64,000 bases of DNA from CAZUHB01 sp964620445 (GCA_964620445.1 CAZUHB010000010.1:1-64000); one strand, 5' to 3'; numbered from the stretch's first letter, positions 8,327 to 16,738 are shown. The notes: a model not told the origin generated them from the sequence alone. Translations and numbers: made by a program.

Positions 8327-9433
8327 ATGAACGGGAAGATGATACGCCGCAACAGGCCACTGATTTCGATGATCGCCGCGGCATCGGTTCTGATCGGTAT
8401 CTGTGCCGCCGACGGCGGCGCACAAACGGGGACCGGCTGGAAGTCTCATGACGTGACGCGCCCGCACCCGCCGGTGGTGACGCCCGCGGCGCACGAGTTG
8501 CCGGTCCCGCCGCCGTCGGACGCGATCGTGCTCTTCGATGGAACGAACCTCGACCAGTGGCGCGGCGAGGACGGGACGGCGGCCACCTGGATCCTCGAGG
8601 AGGGCGCGATGCGGCCGAGCGGCAAGGGCGAGGACCTCTACACCGTCCGGCCCTTCGGCGATGTGCAGCTCCACGTGGAGTGGGCGTCTCCTCTGCCCGC
8701 GCGGGGCCGGTGCCAGGGAAGGGGCAACAGCGGTGTTTTTCTGATGGGGCTCTACGAGGTTCAGATCCTCGACTCCTATCAGAACGAGACCTATGCCGAT
8801 GGGCAGGCCGCGGCCCTCTACGGTCAGACGCCGCCCCTGGTCAATGCCTGCCGTCCGCCGGGCGAATGGCAGACCTACGACATCGTCTTCAGACGCCCCC
8901 GGTTCGCGCCGGGCGGCGACTGCATGCAGCCGGCGCGCTTCACCCTGTTTCACAACGGCGTGCTCGTTCAGGACGGCGTGGCGCTCCGCGGCGGAACGAT
9001 GTGGCTTCAGCCGATGCCCTACGCCTTTCATCCGGACAAGCTGCCGATCTCGCTTCAAGATCACGGCAACCCGGTCCGTTTCCGCAACATCTGGTTGCGC
9101 GAGCTGCGCGAGACGGCCGACCCGGGACCGGGCCCGGACGCGCCTGAACCGGTTGTCGCTCTCGGTCCCGAGCAACTCGAGCGTTACGTGGGTGTGTACA
9201 AGTCGAAACCCGACGCGGAGAGCTCCTTCGATATCTTCAGCGACGGCAAGCAGATCCACTGCATCTTCGGCAAGCAGCGCGCCCGGGTCGATCTCGTGCC
9301 CAACTCGCTGACGAAATTCTCCATGCGCTGGGCGGCCGCCCACGTGGAGTTCACCCTTCCCGAGACGGGGCCGGCCACGGCCGTCTCTCTCCATGTGGGA
9401 GGGGGATCGTTCACGGTGAAACGGACGGAGTGA
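8327..9433 (+). CDS. secreted DUF1080 (3-keto-disaccharide hydrolase-like) protein
   Basis: A 368-aa protein is encoded from ATG 8327 (GGAG 5 nt upstream; a TTG six codons earlier is not needed). Residues about 1-28 form a signal peptide. The DUF1080/PF06439 jelly-roll starts at AIVLFDGTNLDQW and contains the family core QGRGNSGVFLMGLYEVQILD, WQTYDIVF and the C-terminal DHGNPVRFRNIWLREL. Some family members cleave 3-keto-glycosides; others are only predicted to do so. A further 90 residues (PEQLERYVGVYKSKPD onwards) resemble the DUF3471-like domain found behind serine beta-lactamase-type hydrolases. It follows the Gfo/Idh gene, with which it likely works, and is convergent with the SSS symporter gene. 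Confidence 0.85.
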   Translation: MNGKMIRRNRPLISMIAAASVLIGICAADGGAQTGTGWKSHDVTRPHPPVVTPAAHELPVPPPSDAIVLFDGTNLDQWRGEDGTAATWILEEGAMRPSGKGEDLYTVRPFGDVQLHVEWASPLPARGRCQGRGNSGVFLMGLYEVQILDSYQNETYADGQAAALYGQTPPLVNACRPPGEWQTYDIVFRRPRFAPGGDCMQPARFTLFHNGVLVQDGVALRGGTMWLQPMPYAFHPDKLPISLQDHGNPVRFRNIWLRELRETADPGPGPDAPEPVVALGPEQLERYVGVYKSKPDAESSFDIFSDGKQIHCIFGKQRARVDLVPNSLTKFSMRWAAAHVEFTLPETGPATAVSLHVGGGSFTVKRTE

Positions 9434-9449
9434 TCTCGAGGCGCATGGC

Positions 9450-10997
9450 TCAAACGAGATCGGTCTTCCGGCCCCCGGTGACGAGCGACACGACGATCAC
9501 GAGCACGAGGGAGACCGCGAATCCGCTGAATCGGTGGCTGATCATGAGGTTCGCGAGATCCTCCCCCGTGTCGGACGCCCATTCCAGTGTGCCGACGGGA
9601 AGGAAGAGGTAGGCGTAGACCTCCTTGAACCACTCCCTCGACCAGACGATCACCGTCGCCGCCCCGCAGATCATGCCGGCCAGGATTCCGTACCCGTTCG
9701 TTCTCTTCCACCAGAGCGCGAGGAGGAGCGGCGGGCCGAAGGAGGCGGACAATCCCGACCACGCGTAGGAGACCATGTGGAAGACGAGCTCCTTCGAGGT
9801 GATGGCGAGGATGAAACCGAGGATGCCGACGCAGAGGGTGATCGCCCTCGAGATGACGACGAGCGTCCTCTGCGATACCTTCAGGCCCATGAACTTGTGA
9901 ACGATGTCCTCGGACAGGGTCGACGAGGTGATCAGGAGCTGCGAGTCGGCCGTCGACATCATCGCGGCCACCGCGCCCGAGATCATGATGCCCGCGAGCC
10001 ACATCGGCATGATGTTCATCGTGAGGACGGGCATGATCTTTTCCGGATCGTCGAAGTGGCCCTGGCCGTAGATGCAAAGCCCGATGATTCCGATGAGGAA
10101 TGCGCCCCAGAATGCAGGGACCGCCCAGAAGACGGCGATGAGGGAGCCGACCCTGATGTCTTTCGCGTTGCGGATCGCCTTGAAGCGGGCGAGCAGGTGG
10201 GGCTGGCCCATGTAGCCCAGGCCCCACGACAGCCCGCCGATCACGGCGAGCCAGAGCGCGGCGCCCGTCTTGCCGCCGGTGACGGTGAAGCTCGACCAGT
10301 CGACGGCGTTCAGCCTTTCGGTCAGCTCGGGGTTGGTGTGCAGTTCGACGAACGCGGCGATCGGCAGGACCACGAGGGTGAAGATCATGATCACGCCCTG
10401 CACCAGGTCGGTCCACGCCACGGCGAGGAATCCGCCCATGATCGTGTAGAAGATGATGATGATCGCGCCGATGATCATGCCGATCACCGGCGTGGTCCAC
10501 TCCACGTGGAGAAAGGACCGGATCCCCTCGAGAAGCTCGGGAAAGGTGGCGTCGAGGACCTTGCCCGCGCCGTTGATCTGGGCCGCCACGTAGAAGGAAA
10601 AGAAGAAGGCGATCAGAAGAGACGCGAAGAGCCGCAGCGCCGGGGTGGCCTCGGGAAAACGGTTCATCAAGAAATCGGGCAGGGTCAGGTCGTCGAAGCG
10701 GTCGCACTCCGATCTGAGCTTCCTGGCGATTACGAGCCACGAGAAGACGATGCCCGTCGTGCAGCCGATGATCGTCCAGATCTCCACGAATCCCACGGCA
10801 AGCGCAAGGCCCGGCAGCCCGATCAGGAGCCACGCCGATTCGCCCGACGCCCTCTCCGAGAAAGCGATCACCCAGGGGCCGAGTTTGCGGCCGCCGAGGA
10901 TGAAGTCGCTTTGTGAGCGGATGTAGCGCGACGTCATGATCCCCACGAAAAGGATGAGGAAAAGGTAGACGAGAAAGCCGACCAGGATCGGATTCAT
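9450..10997 (-). CDS. sodium:solute symporter (SSS family)
   Basis: The 515-aa protein has about 13 hydrophobic segments and the SSS hallmark sequence SDFILGGRKLGPWVIAFSERASGES near its N-terminus, close to PutP-type sodium/proline symporters. The later segment IMISGAVAAMMSTADSQLL matches the conserved sodium-site region, with the Ser/Asp pair in STADS. The ATG at 10997 is chosen because AAAGGAG sits just upstream and translation begins directly with a membrane segment (MNPILVGFLVYLF). Its start overlaps the stop of a 32-codon membrane ORF by ATGA, indicating coupling. The substrate could be an amino acid or a sugar. The convergent Gfo/Idh-DUF1080 pair weakly suggests a sugar derivative. Confidence 0.9.
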   Translation of the reverse strand: MNPILVGFLVYLFLILFVGIMTSRYIRSQSDFILGGRKLGPWVIAFSERASGESAWLLIGLPGLALAVGFVEIWTIIGCTTGIVFSWLVIARKLRSECDRFDDLTLPDFLMNRFPEATPALRLFASLLIAFFFSFYVAAQINGAGKVLDATFPELLEGIRSFLHVEWTTPVIGMIIGAIIIIFYTIMGGFLAVAWTDLVQGVIMIFTLVVLPIAAFVELHTNPELTERLNAVDWSSFTVTGGKTGAALWLAVIGGLSWGLGYMGQPHLLARFKAIRNAKDIRVGSLIAVFWAVPAFWGAFLIGIIGLCIYGQGHFDDPEKIMPVLTMNIMPMWLAGIMISGAVAAMMSTADSQLLITSSTLSEDIVHKFMGLKVSQRTLVVISRAITLCVGILGFILAITSKELVFHMVSYAWSGLSASFGPPLLLALWWKRTNGYGILAGMICGAATVIVWSREWFKEVYAYLFLPVGTLEWASDTGEDLANLMISHRFSGFAVSLVLVIVVSLVTGGRKTDLV

Positions 10998-11092
10998 TCC
11001 TCTCTCTCCTTTGTGGCGAAGAAGTGGATCAGCACGGTGGAAAAGAGCACCGCCGGCGGCGCGATGAGCCAGAAAAGCGTCCAGAAAGGCAT
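10994..11092 (-). CDS. 32-aa symporter small accessory membrane protein
   Basis: Translation from ATG 11092 reads MPFWTLFWLIAPPAVLFSTV followed by LIHFFATKEREE and TGA. That is one transmembrane helix with a charged C-terminal tail. GAGGGGAG lies 4 nt upstream of the ATG. The stop overlaps the symporter start (ATGA at 10994-10997). Very short single-helix proteins encoded directly before SSS genes are known as symporter small accessory proteins; this fits by size, topology and position. Its role in folding or coupling is not established here. Confidence 0.75.
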   Translation of the reverse strand: MPFWTLFWLIAPPAVLFSTVLIHFFATKEREE

Positions 11093-11173
11093 AGGACTCC
11101 CCTCGCGAATTCGACATCTGTCAACGACAACCGGATCGGCAGCGAGCGATCGCGTGCCGCTTCGAAGTCTCCG

Positions 11174-11201
11174 AGTATAGACTCGTGAAAAATGCGGTCA
11201 A
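11174..11201 (-). promoter_or_regulatory. candidate sigma-70 promoter of the symporter operon
   Basis: Minus-strand TTGACC is followed after 16 bp by TATACT, each 5/6 to consensus. The implied start near 11167 lies about 75 nt before the small accessory ORF, which supports that ORF being the first gene of the transcript. Confidence 0.5.
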
Positions 11202-11302
11202 TCAGCTTCTTCGCTCTCGCCTTCGGCGTGGCTTTCGGCTATTTTCGTTCCTGTCCGTTTGGGCCTTCCGTCCGGGTTATCGTTTGAGACAAGGAGAGAA
11301 AG

Positions 11303-11848
11303 ATGAAAAAGTGGACCTGCACGATCTGCGGATATGTACACGAAGGTGACGCTCCTCCCGATGCCTGCCCCCAGTGCGGTGCGGTGGCGGAAAAGTTCAA
11401 CGAACTGCAGGCCGGCGCAATGGCGTGGGCCGACGAGCACAGGATCGGCGTGGCCAGGGATGTGGACCCCGTCGTTCTCGAGGGGCTCCGGGCCAACTTC
11501 ACCGGCGAGTGCACCGAGGTGGGCATGTACCTGGCCATGAGCCGCCATGCCGACAGGGAGGGCTATCCCGAGGTGGCCGAGGCGTACAAGCGGATCGCCT
11601 TCGAGGAAGCCGACCATGCGTCCCGTTTCGCCGAACTCCTTGGCGAGGTGGTCGACGCCGACACCAAGGTCAATCTTCAGAAACGTGTCGAAGCCGAATT
11701 CGGCGCCTGTCAGGGAAAACTCGACATTGCCAAGCGGGCCAAGGAACTGGGATACGACGCGATTCACGACACGGTGCACGAGATGTGCAAGGATGAGGCG
11801 AGGCATGGCGCCGCGTTCAAGGGGCTCCTCGAACGCTACTTCAGGTAG
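11303..11848 (+). CDS. reverse rubrerythrin (N-terminal rubredoxin, C-terminal diiron domain)
   Basis: A 181-aa protein starts at ATG 11303 after AAGGAGAG. The rubredoxin-type Fe(Cys)4 site is at the N-terminus: C6, C9, C22 and C25 (CTICGYVHEGDAPPDACPQC). The ferritin-like four-helix domain follows, with diiron ligand motifs around FTGECTEVGMYLAM, EEADHASRF and DEARHGAAF. In this reversed domain order the family acts as an NADH-linked peroxidase, detoxifying hydrogen peroxide in anaerobes or microaerophiles. It is cytoplasmic (no signal peptide) and sits alone between the symporter and the HEAT/VWA gene. Together with the exported Ni-SOD at 34 kb it suggests protection against oxygen in an organism with oxygen-sensitive Hdr-type enzymes. 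Confidence 0.92.
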   Translation: MKKWTCTICGYVHEGDAPPDACPQCGAVAEKFNELQAGAMAWADEHRIGVARDVDPVVLEGLRANFTGECTEVGMYLAMSRHADREGYPEVAEAYKRIAFEEADHASRFAELLGEVVDADTKVNLQKRVEAEFGACQGKLDIAKRAKELGYDAIHDTVHEMCKDEARHGAAFKGLLERYFR

Positions 11849-11890
11849 TATCGCCCGATCGCCGCTGTTCGGAATTTTTTCCCGGTTCGA

Positions 11891-13414
11891 TCATTTCTGC
11901 GATCCGGGCTCCCGCGGCGCCTCGTGAACGAACTTTCCGCCATTTTCGGCCGCCAGGCGTTTGAGTCCGTTTTTCGGAATCCCATCGCCCAGACCGATCG
12001 TGTGAACCACGACGCGGCGCAGGAGATTCCACCTTTTCACCGCGGCGCGGATCTTCGAGAAGCTGTCGCCCTTGCCGCTGCCGAGGACGGGCAGGCCGTC
12101 GGTGAGGAGGAAAATCGTGTCCGCTTCCGCGTCATAGTACCGGTCCTCGGTCCCGCGCCCCGCGAGGCTGAATGCCGTCTCGAGCGCGTCAAAGATATTC
12201 GTGCCGAACTTGAGCTGAAGGTAAGTGATCCACTGGGTCGCCCGGGTGATGTTCTTCTTGTCCGCGGGCACCATCTTTTCCGAAAAGATGCGGCACCGTC
12301 CCTCGAAAGCAACGATGTTGAACCTCTTGGCCGGGGAGAGATGCCGCAGTGCGCGCAGCAGTTCGTCCTTGGCCCGCGCAAACCTCGATTCCTCTCCCGG
12401 CCCAGCCTTCTTCGACGGTTTCGTCAAGGTCTGATTCATCGATTTGGAACAGTCGATCAGGTAGATGATCGATCCGCCGTCCATCGGAATCTGGTGGTAT
12501 CGGGGCGTGCTCGATTTCTTCGGCTTCTTGACGGCATTCGTCCCGCCGCCGAGAGCGGCGTCGCCGTCGACGAAAGGCTTACCGGCGCCATCGAGCCACC
12601 GGCGCCATGCGTGGGCCGAGGTGCCGAGGTTTTGGCGCGTCAAGATCTGGAGCGCGGCGGCGATCCGATTCGAGGTGCAGCGGGTCTCTTCCTTGCCGAG
12701 TCTGTCGACGAGCGCCGCCAGGGATTTCCGGACGCACATCGTGGCGAGCGCCGCGGCTGCCGACTCCCTCACCGCCGGTTCCGCGTGTTCGAGAAGGGAC
12801 AGGACCCGATCCCCGAGCACCGCCGCGGCGCGCCCCTGGCCGCGGGCGGCTGCCAGGCCGAGCAGAAGGGCGCCCGCGTTCTTGGTCTTCCTGAGAAGAG
12901 CCTCGATCTGCCTGCCCGTGACACCCTCCGATTCTCCGGCCCGCTCGGCGAGCGCGATCCGGAGAGAGAGCCCCAGCTTCCTGTCCGTAAGCGCCCGGGA
13001 GACAGCCGCCTCCACCGCGGAGAGATCCTTCAGTTCGCGCAGGGCGGCCTCGATCCCCTCCTGCAAGGCAATCAGGGGATCGAAAGTGGTGCGCAGCTTG
13101 ATCTCCTTCCTCGCCGGTCCGCCGAGGAGAAACTCGCGGCGCTCCGACCGGATGGGGGCGAGCTCCCTGTCCAGCTGGCAGTGGGCGTTCAGCAGCATAT
13201 CGGCCATGGCGGTGGCGTCGCGGCCGGCGATGGCCGAACCCTTTTCGCCGCCCGCGGCCGCGCGCAGTGCGCCGAGCGCCGCGGTGCGCCGTTCCTGGAC
13301 AGAGGCCGGATCCTTGGCAGGTCGAAAGGCGCGGCGGAACTCCTTCAGGGCCTCATCCTGTCCATCCTGAAAAAAACAGGCCAGAACGAGTACGAGGAGT
13401 GTGGCAGGTTTCAT
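11891..13414 (-). CDS. secreted HEAT-repeat plus von Willebrand factor A protein
   Basis: A 507-aa protein with a short Sec signal (MKPATLLVLVLACFF). Residues 30-275 are helical and Ala/Arg/Leu-rich, resembling HEAT repeats (AEPAVRESAAAALATM near 211-226). From about 316 to 495 a VWA domain is clear, with a MIDAS metal site: D321-C-S323-K-S325, a Thr in KFGTNIF, and Asp in FLLTDGLP. The last segment (VVHTIGLGDG...GLKRLAAENGGKFV) is also typical of VWA proteins in Planctomycetota-like genomes. VWA domains bind partners through a metal ion, so a protein-assembly or surface-binding role is possible. The start is 13 bp after the KS-AT gene on the same strand, so it is probably co-transcribed with it. 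Function unknown. Confidence 0.8.
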   Translation of the reverse strand: MKPATLLVLVLACFFQDGQDEALKEFRRAFRPAKDPASVQERRTAALGALRAAAGGEKGSAIAGRDATAMADMLLNAHCQLDRELAPIRSERREFLLGGPARKEIKLRTTFDPLIALQEGIEAALRELKDLSAVEAAVSRALTDRKLGLSLRIALAERAGESEGVTGRQIEALLRKTKNAGALLLGLAAARGQGRAAAVLGDRVLSLLEHAEPAVRESAAAALATMCVRKSLAALVDRLGKEETRCTSNRIAAALQILTRQNLGTSAHAWRRWLDGAGKPFVDGDAALGGGTNAVKKPKKSSTPRYHQIPMDGGSIIYLIDCSKSMNQTLTKPSKKAGPGEESRFARAKDELLRALRHLSPAKRFNIVAFEGRCRIFSEKMVPADKKNITRATQWITYLQLKFGTNIFDALETAFSLAGRGTEDRYYDAEADTIFLLTDGLPVLGSGKGDSFSKIRAAVKRWNLLRRVVVHTIGLGDGIPKNGLKRLAAENGGKFVHEAPREPGSQK

Positions 13415-13427
13415 GTGGCGGCCCCCA

Positions 13428-16385
13428 CTAGGTTCCGTCGCGCCCCAGGGGCGGCACCTTTCCGATATGGCCCTTCTCCTGATTGCAGGGTCTCGCGCTG
13501 CCCCCGTTGACGAACCACGCCGTGGGGGCCAGAGGCTTGGGCCGCGTCGTTTCCAGAAGCCGGTCGAGGTCGACCGGCTTCGCGTTGCGGCCGCTGAACA
13601 GGGCCGGCAGATCGAAGGGCACGCCGCGCGCCGCGAGCAATCCCAGTCCCTTCAGGAAACCCTGCAAACCGCCCCCTTCGCCGTCGAGGGAGACGGCCGT
13701 GTGCGGCCGGTCCTTGAGATTCTCGTGCACCAGATTGGTGAGAACGCTCTTGGGGCCGAGCTCGACGAAGACACGGGCGCCATCGCCATACATCGTTTCG
13801 AGCCCGTTCATGAACTCGACAGGATCGAGCAGGTGGAACGCCAGCCGTTCCCTGATGCCCTGCGGGTCGCTTGGGAACAGACTCCCGCTGTTGTTGGCGT
13901 AGAGCGCGATCGAATCGGGCGCGGCGACAGCGGCGTTTGCGAAGAGATCGTTCAACGCCTGTCGCACGGGCTCGAAGTGGGGCGAGTGAAAGGCGCAGTC
14001 TCCCGGGATCAGGTGGACGCGGACCCCCTCGGCGGGGGGCGGGGGCAGCGCGGCGCCGCCCGCCCCGCCCCCCCCCGCCCGCCCCCGCTGCGCCGGGGCG
14101 GGGGCGTGGCCGCGGACCCCCTGGGGGCTGAACGCTCTCCGCGGGGCGACGACCGCATCGCGCGGCCCGGCGATCACTGTCTGCTCCGGGGCGTTGGCAT
14201 TCCCGACGACCACGTCCGGCGCGCCGGCGAGCCGCCTCTCCACCTCGGTGCGAGTCAGGTTGACGGCGCCCATGGCACCCGGGTTGCGGGCGGAGAAATC
14301 GGCCATGATCCGGCTCCGCGCCTCGCCGAGGCGGAGGAAGTCTTCGCGCGACATCCCGCCGGCGAGATGGAGCGCCATCGGTTCGCCGAAGGAGTGGCCC
14401 ATGGCCATGGCCGGAGCGAGCCCGAACCGGGCCGCCACGTCGACGAATCCGCATTGCGCCGCGTAGAGGGCGCTCACCGTCACGTGCGTGTCCTCGAAAG
14501 CGTCGTTGTTGCGTTTCTCGTCCGCCTCGCCATAGGGATCGGGAGGAAAGATGTACCGGCTCAGGGGATGGGGAAAGGACTCGGCCAGAATCGAATCCGC
14601 CTCCTCGAAGGCTCGGCGCATCTCGGGAAAATAGACGCTCACTTCTCGCGCCATGCCCGGGTACTGGGACCCGAGGCCGGGAACGACGAAGGCGATCCGG
14701 TCGGCGCCGGCGGCCGATTCGGTCTCCACGCGCACGTGGGGCAGGAGCGGTCTCTGAGGCCGGCCCTCCACGTGGGGGATCGCCTCCTTCAGACTCAGGG
14801 CGAGATGGTTGAGGCTGCGCACCACGGCGGTCACGCAGACGGGCATGCCCTGTCTCTCTTTCGCCCGAAGCGCGTGGCTGAATGCCAGATCCCGCAGCCG
14901 GGGAACGGCGCCCGTGCCGAGCGCCTCGCCAAGAGCGGTCAACTCCCCGATCAAGGCGGCGCGATCGGCCGCTCTGAAAACGAAGAGCTCGTAGGGCCAG
15001 GTTTCGGCGCCCGCGGGGCCCGCGTCTTGGCCGTTGGCGTTCTCTTCGAGCACGGCGTGAAAGTTCGTTCCGCCGAAACCGAAGGAACTCACCCCCGCGC
15101 GCCGTGGATGAACGGGATGGGAGATCCAGGGAGACGCTGATCGAAGAAGGTAGACCGGGCTCCGCGGATCGGCGATCGGATCGAGAGGCTCGCGAACGTT
15201 CACGTGGGGGGGGAGCGTCCTGTGGTAGATGGCGAGGGCGGTCTTGATCAGACTCGCGGCGCCCGCGGCTCCTTTCGTGTGGCCTATCTGGTTCTTGATC
15301 GAACCGAGCGCGCACGACTTGGGCGTCATGCGGCCCCGATCGAAGGCGGTGATCATCGTCTCCACCTCGGCCTGATCACCGGCCGCCGTGCTCGTGCCGT
15401 GGGCTTCCATCAAGCCGAGCGTGCCCGGCTCGAAACCGGCCTCTCCATAGGCACGCCTGAAGGCACGGATCTGTCCGGCCGGATTGGGCGCATAGAGGCT
15501 CAGCGCCTTGCCGTCGCTCGAGCTCCCGATCCCCTTGATCACGGCGTAGATCCGATCCTCGTCCCGGCGCGCGTCGTCGAGTCGTTTCAAGATGACGATG
15601 CCCACCCCCTCGCTCAGCACGGTCCCGTCGGCGCCCTTGTCGAAAGCGCGCGCCCTGCTGCTGGGACTGAGCGCCTGCGTCTTGCAGAAGCTCAGGTAGG
15701 AGAAGGGATTCTGCGTCGCGTCCACGCCTCCCGAGATCGACAGGTTGCTCCGGCCCATCCGAAGCTCGTCAACAGCCACCTTGACCGCCGCGAGCGACGA
15801 ACCGCAGGCCGCGTCCACTGTCTGGTTCGTACCTCCCAGATCGAAACGGTTCGCAACGCGGCCGGCCATCACGTTGAGAAGATACCCGGCAAAGGATGCC
15901 TCGGTCCACTCGGGCAGCCGGTCCCAAACCTCGGGCCGCGGCTCGCCCACGATCTGGGGAAGCTCGCTGCGCACGATGTAGCCCGAGCCGAGATCGCCCT
16001 GGCTCAGCGCCGAGCCGAGGATCACCGACGTGTTTTCCCTGTCGAAATTGCCGTCGCCATATCCGGCGTCGTCGAGCGCCCGGCGCACCGTCTCGAGGGC
16101 GAGGAGCTGGATCGGCTCGATCGATTTCAGGTAGATCGGCGGAATGCCGAACCGCATCGGATCGAAGGGGACGTCGTCGAGAAAGCCGCCCTTCTTGGCG
16201 TAGATCTTGTCGCGGGCGGCCGGATCGGGATCGTAGTAGAGGTCGTAGTTCCAGCGGTCGGCAGGGATGTCGTCGATGGCGTCGACGCGCGAGACGATGT
16301 TGTCCCAGTACTGCCGGGGTGTCTGCGCCCTGGGGAAGAGGGCGCCTATTCCGATGATGGCGATATCGGGGAGGCGGATCGGCAC
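13428..16385 (-). CDS. stand-alone type I ketosynthase-acyltransferase (PKS/PUFA-synthase-like)
   Basis: A 985-aa protein from GTG 16385 (AAGGAG 8 nt upstream). Residues 5-450 form a complete beta-ketoacyl synthase: Cys194 in DAACGSSLAAV, His329 in EAHGTSTAAGD, His369 in NQIGHTKGAAG, and GFGGTNFHAVLEE at the end. Residues 565-900 form an acyltransferase with Ser665 in GHSFGE and His800 in CAFHSP. Residues 759-789 are a Gly/Ala/Pro-rich insertion encoded by almost pure G/C DNA (see repeat entry). Removing it restores a normal GVRVHLIPGDCAFHSP stretch. No acyl carrier protein, ketoreductase, dehydratase or phosphopantetheinyl transferase is in the window, so this enzyme must act with partners elsewhere. 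The C-terminal FVNGGSARP is typical of KS-AT regions of multidomain synthases. It could make a polyketide, a long-chain lipid or a glycolipid tail. Confidence 0.88.
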   Translation of the reverse strand: MPIRLPDIAIIGIGALFPRAQTPRQYWDNIVSRVDAIDDIPADRWNYDLYYDPDPAARDKIYAKKGGFLDDVPFDPMRFGIPPIYLKSIEPIQLLALETVRRALDDAGYGDGNFDRENTSVILGSALSQGDLGSGYIVRSELPQIVGEPRPEVWDRLPEWTEASFAGYLLNVMAGRVANRFDLGGTNQTVDAACGSSLAAVKVAVDELRMGRSNLSISGGVDATQNPFSYLSFCKTQALSPSSRARAFDKGADGTVLSEGVGIVILKRLDDARRDEDRIYAVIKGIGSSSDGKALSLYAPNPAGQIRAFRRAYGEAGFEPGTLGLMEAHGTSTAAGDQAEVETMITAFDRGRMTPKSCALGSIKNQIGHTKGAAGAASLIKTALAIYHRTLPPHVNVREPLDPIADPRSPVYLLRSASPWISHPVHPRRAGVSSFGFGGTNFHAVLEENANGQDAGPAGAETWPYELFVFRAADRAALIGELTALGEALGTGAVPRLRDLAFSHALRAKERQGMPVCVTAVVRSLNHLALSLKEAIPHVEGRPQRPLLPHVRVETESAAGADRIAFVVPGLGSQYPGMAREVSVYFPEMRRAFEEADSILAESFPHPLSRYIFPPDPYGEADEKRNNDAFEDTHVTVSALYAAQCGFVDVAARFGLAPAMAMGHSFGEPMALHLAGGMSREDFLRLGEARSRIMADFSARNPGAMGAVNLTRTEVERRLAGAPDVVVGNANAPEQTVIAGPRDAVVAPRRAFSPQGVRGHAPAPAQRGRAGGGGAGGAALPPPPAEGVRVHLIPGDCAFHSPHFEPVRQALNDLFANAAVAAPDSIALYANNSGSLFPSDPQGIRERLAFHLLDPVEFMNGLETMYGDGARVFVELGPKSVLTNLVHENLKDRPHTAVSLDGEGGGLQGFLKGLGLLAARGVPFDLPALFSGRNAKPVDLDRLLETTRPKPLAPTAWFVNGGSARPCNQEKGHIGKVPPLGRDGT
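14018..14122. repeat. 93-bp G/C-only in-frame insertion between 12-bp direct repeats, within the acyltransferase
   Basis: The 12-mer CGCGGACCCCCT occurs at 14018-14029 and again at 14111-14122, exactly 93 bp (31 codons) apart. The roughly 80 bp between them contain only three A/T bases and a run of nine C. The reading frame is kept. This looks like a slippage-type duplication/expansion or an assembly artefact. Confidence 0.8.
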
Positions 16386-16473
16386 GACTCGATTCTCCTT
16401 GTCTCTGGGGTCGGGGCGACGGACTCAGAGAGCGGTCCGTCTCTTCATGTTGAACCTTTCAAATCGAAGGGAA

Positions 16474-16505
16474 CAGTATAACGGCATCCGCGGGCGGTAT
16501 AACCG
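16474..16505. promoter_or_regulatory. paired 11-bp elements, candidate tandem operator upstream of KS-AT
   Basis: CAGTATAACGG (16474-16484) and CGGTATAACCG (16495-16505) match at 9 of 11 positions. They start 21 bp apart, about two helical turns, on the same DNA face. They lie about 90 bp upstream of the KS-AT start codon. A dimeric regulator binding both is possible; alternatively they are fortuitous -10-like sequences. Confidence 0.35.
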
Positions 16506-16595
16506 TATTCTCTTGCGGTCGTCTATTTATAGGCGGTAGTACGTATAGCACGAAATCCCGTTTTGATGAAGCACAGTAGGAAATTGGCCTTGAAA

Positions 16596-16623
16596 TTGAT
16601 TAATGTAGATGTTTAGATATAGT
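16596..16623 (+). promoter_or_regulatory. candidate sigma-70 promoter of the FG-GAP gene
   Basis: TTGATT (4/6) is followed after 16 bp by TATAGT (5/6). The surrounding DNA is AT-rich. The implied leader to the ATG at 16739 is about 110 nt. Confidence 0.4.
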
Positions 16624-16738
16624 TCAAGCCAAGCAGATTCAAAAGGCACTGAATGGGACAAGAAACCCAGAGTACAGTCATCGTTTTCGTGTGCACAGGA
16701 TGATCGTTCGTTTTCATTCCAGTAAGGAGGGCCATTTC

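Larger units (their letters stand above)
16386..16738. other. 353-bp divergent intergenic region, AT-richer than surroundings
   Basis: This stretch separates the KS-AT gene (leftward) from the FG-GAP gene (rightward). It holds a candidate rightward promoter and two near-identical 11-bp elements, both listed separately. No open reading frame with a convincing start or RNA gene was recognised in it. Confidence 0.6.

Noticed and set aside
6617..9394. 925-codon minus-strand open frame opposite the Gfo/Idh and DUF1080 genes
   Set aside because: Shadow of the same kind; the plus-strand proteins have recognised domains and Shine-Dalgarno sites.
14030..14110. G/C-run region as a CpG-type regulatory island or replication element
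   Set aside because: It lies inside a coding domain, keeps frame and is bounded by a direct repeat; insertion or artefact explains it better.
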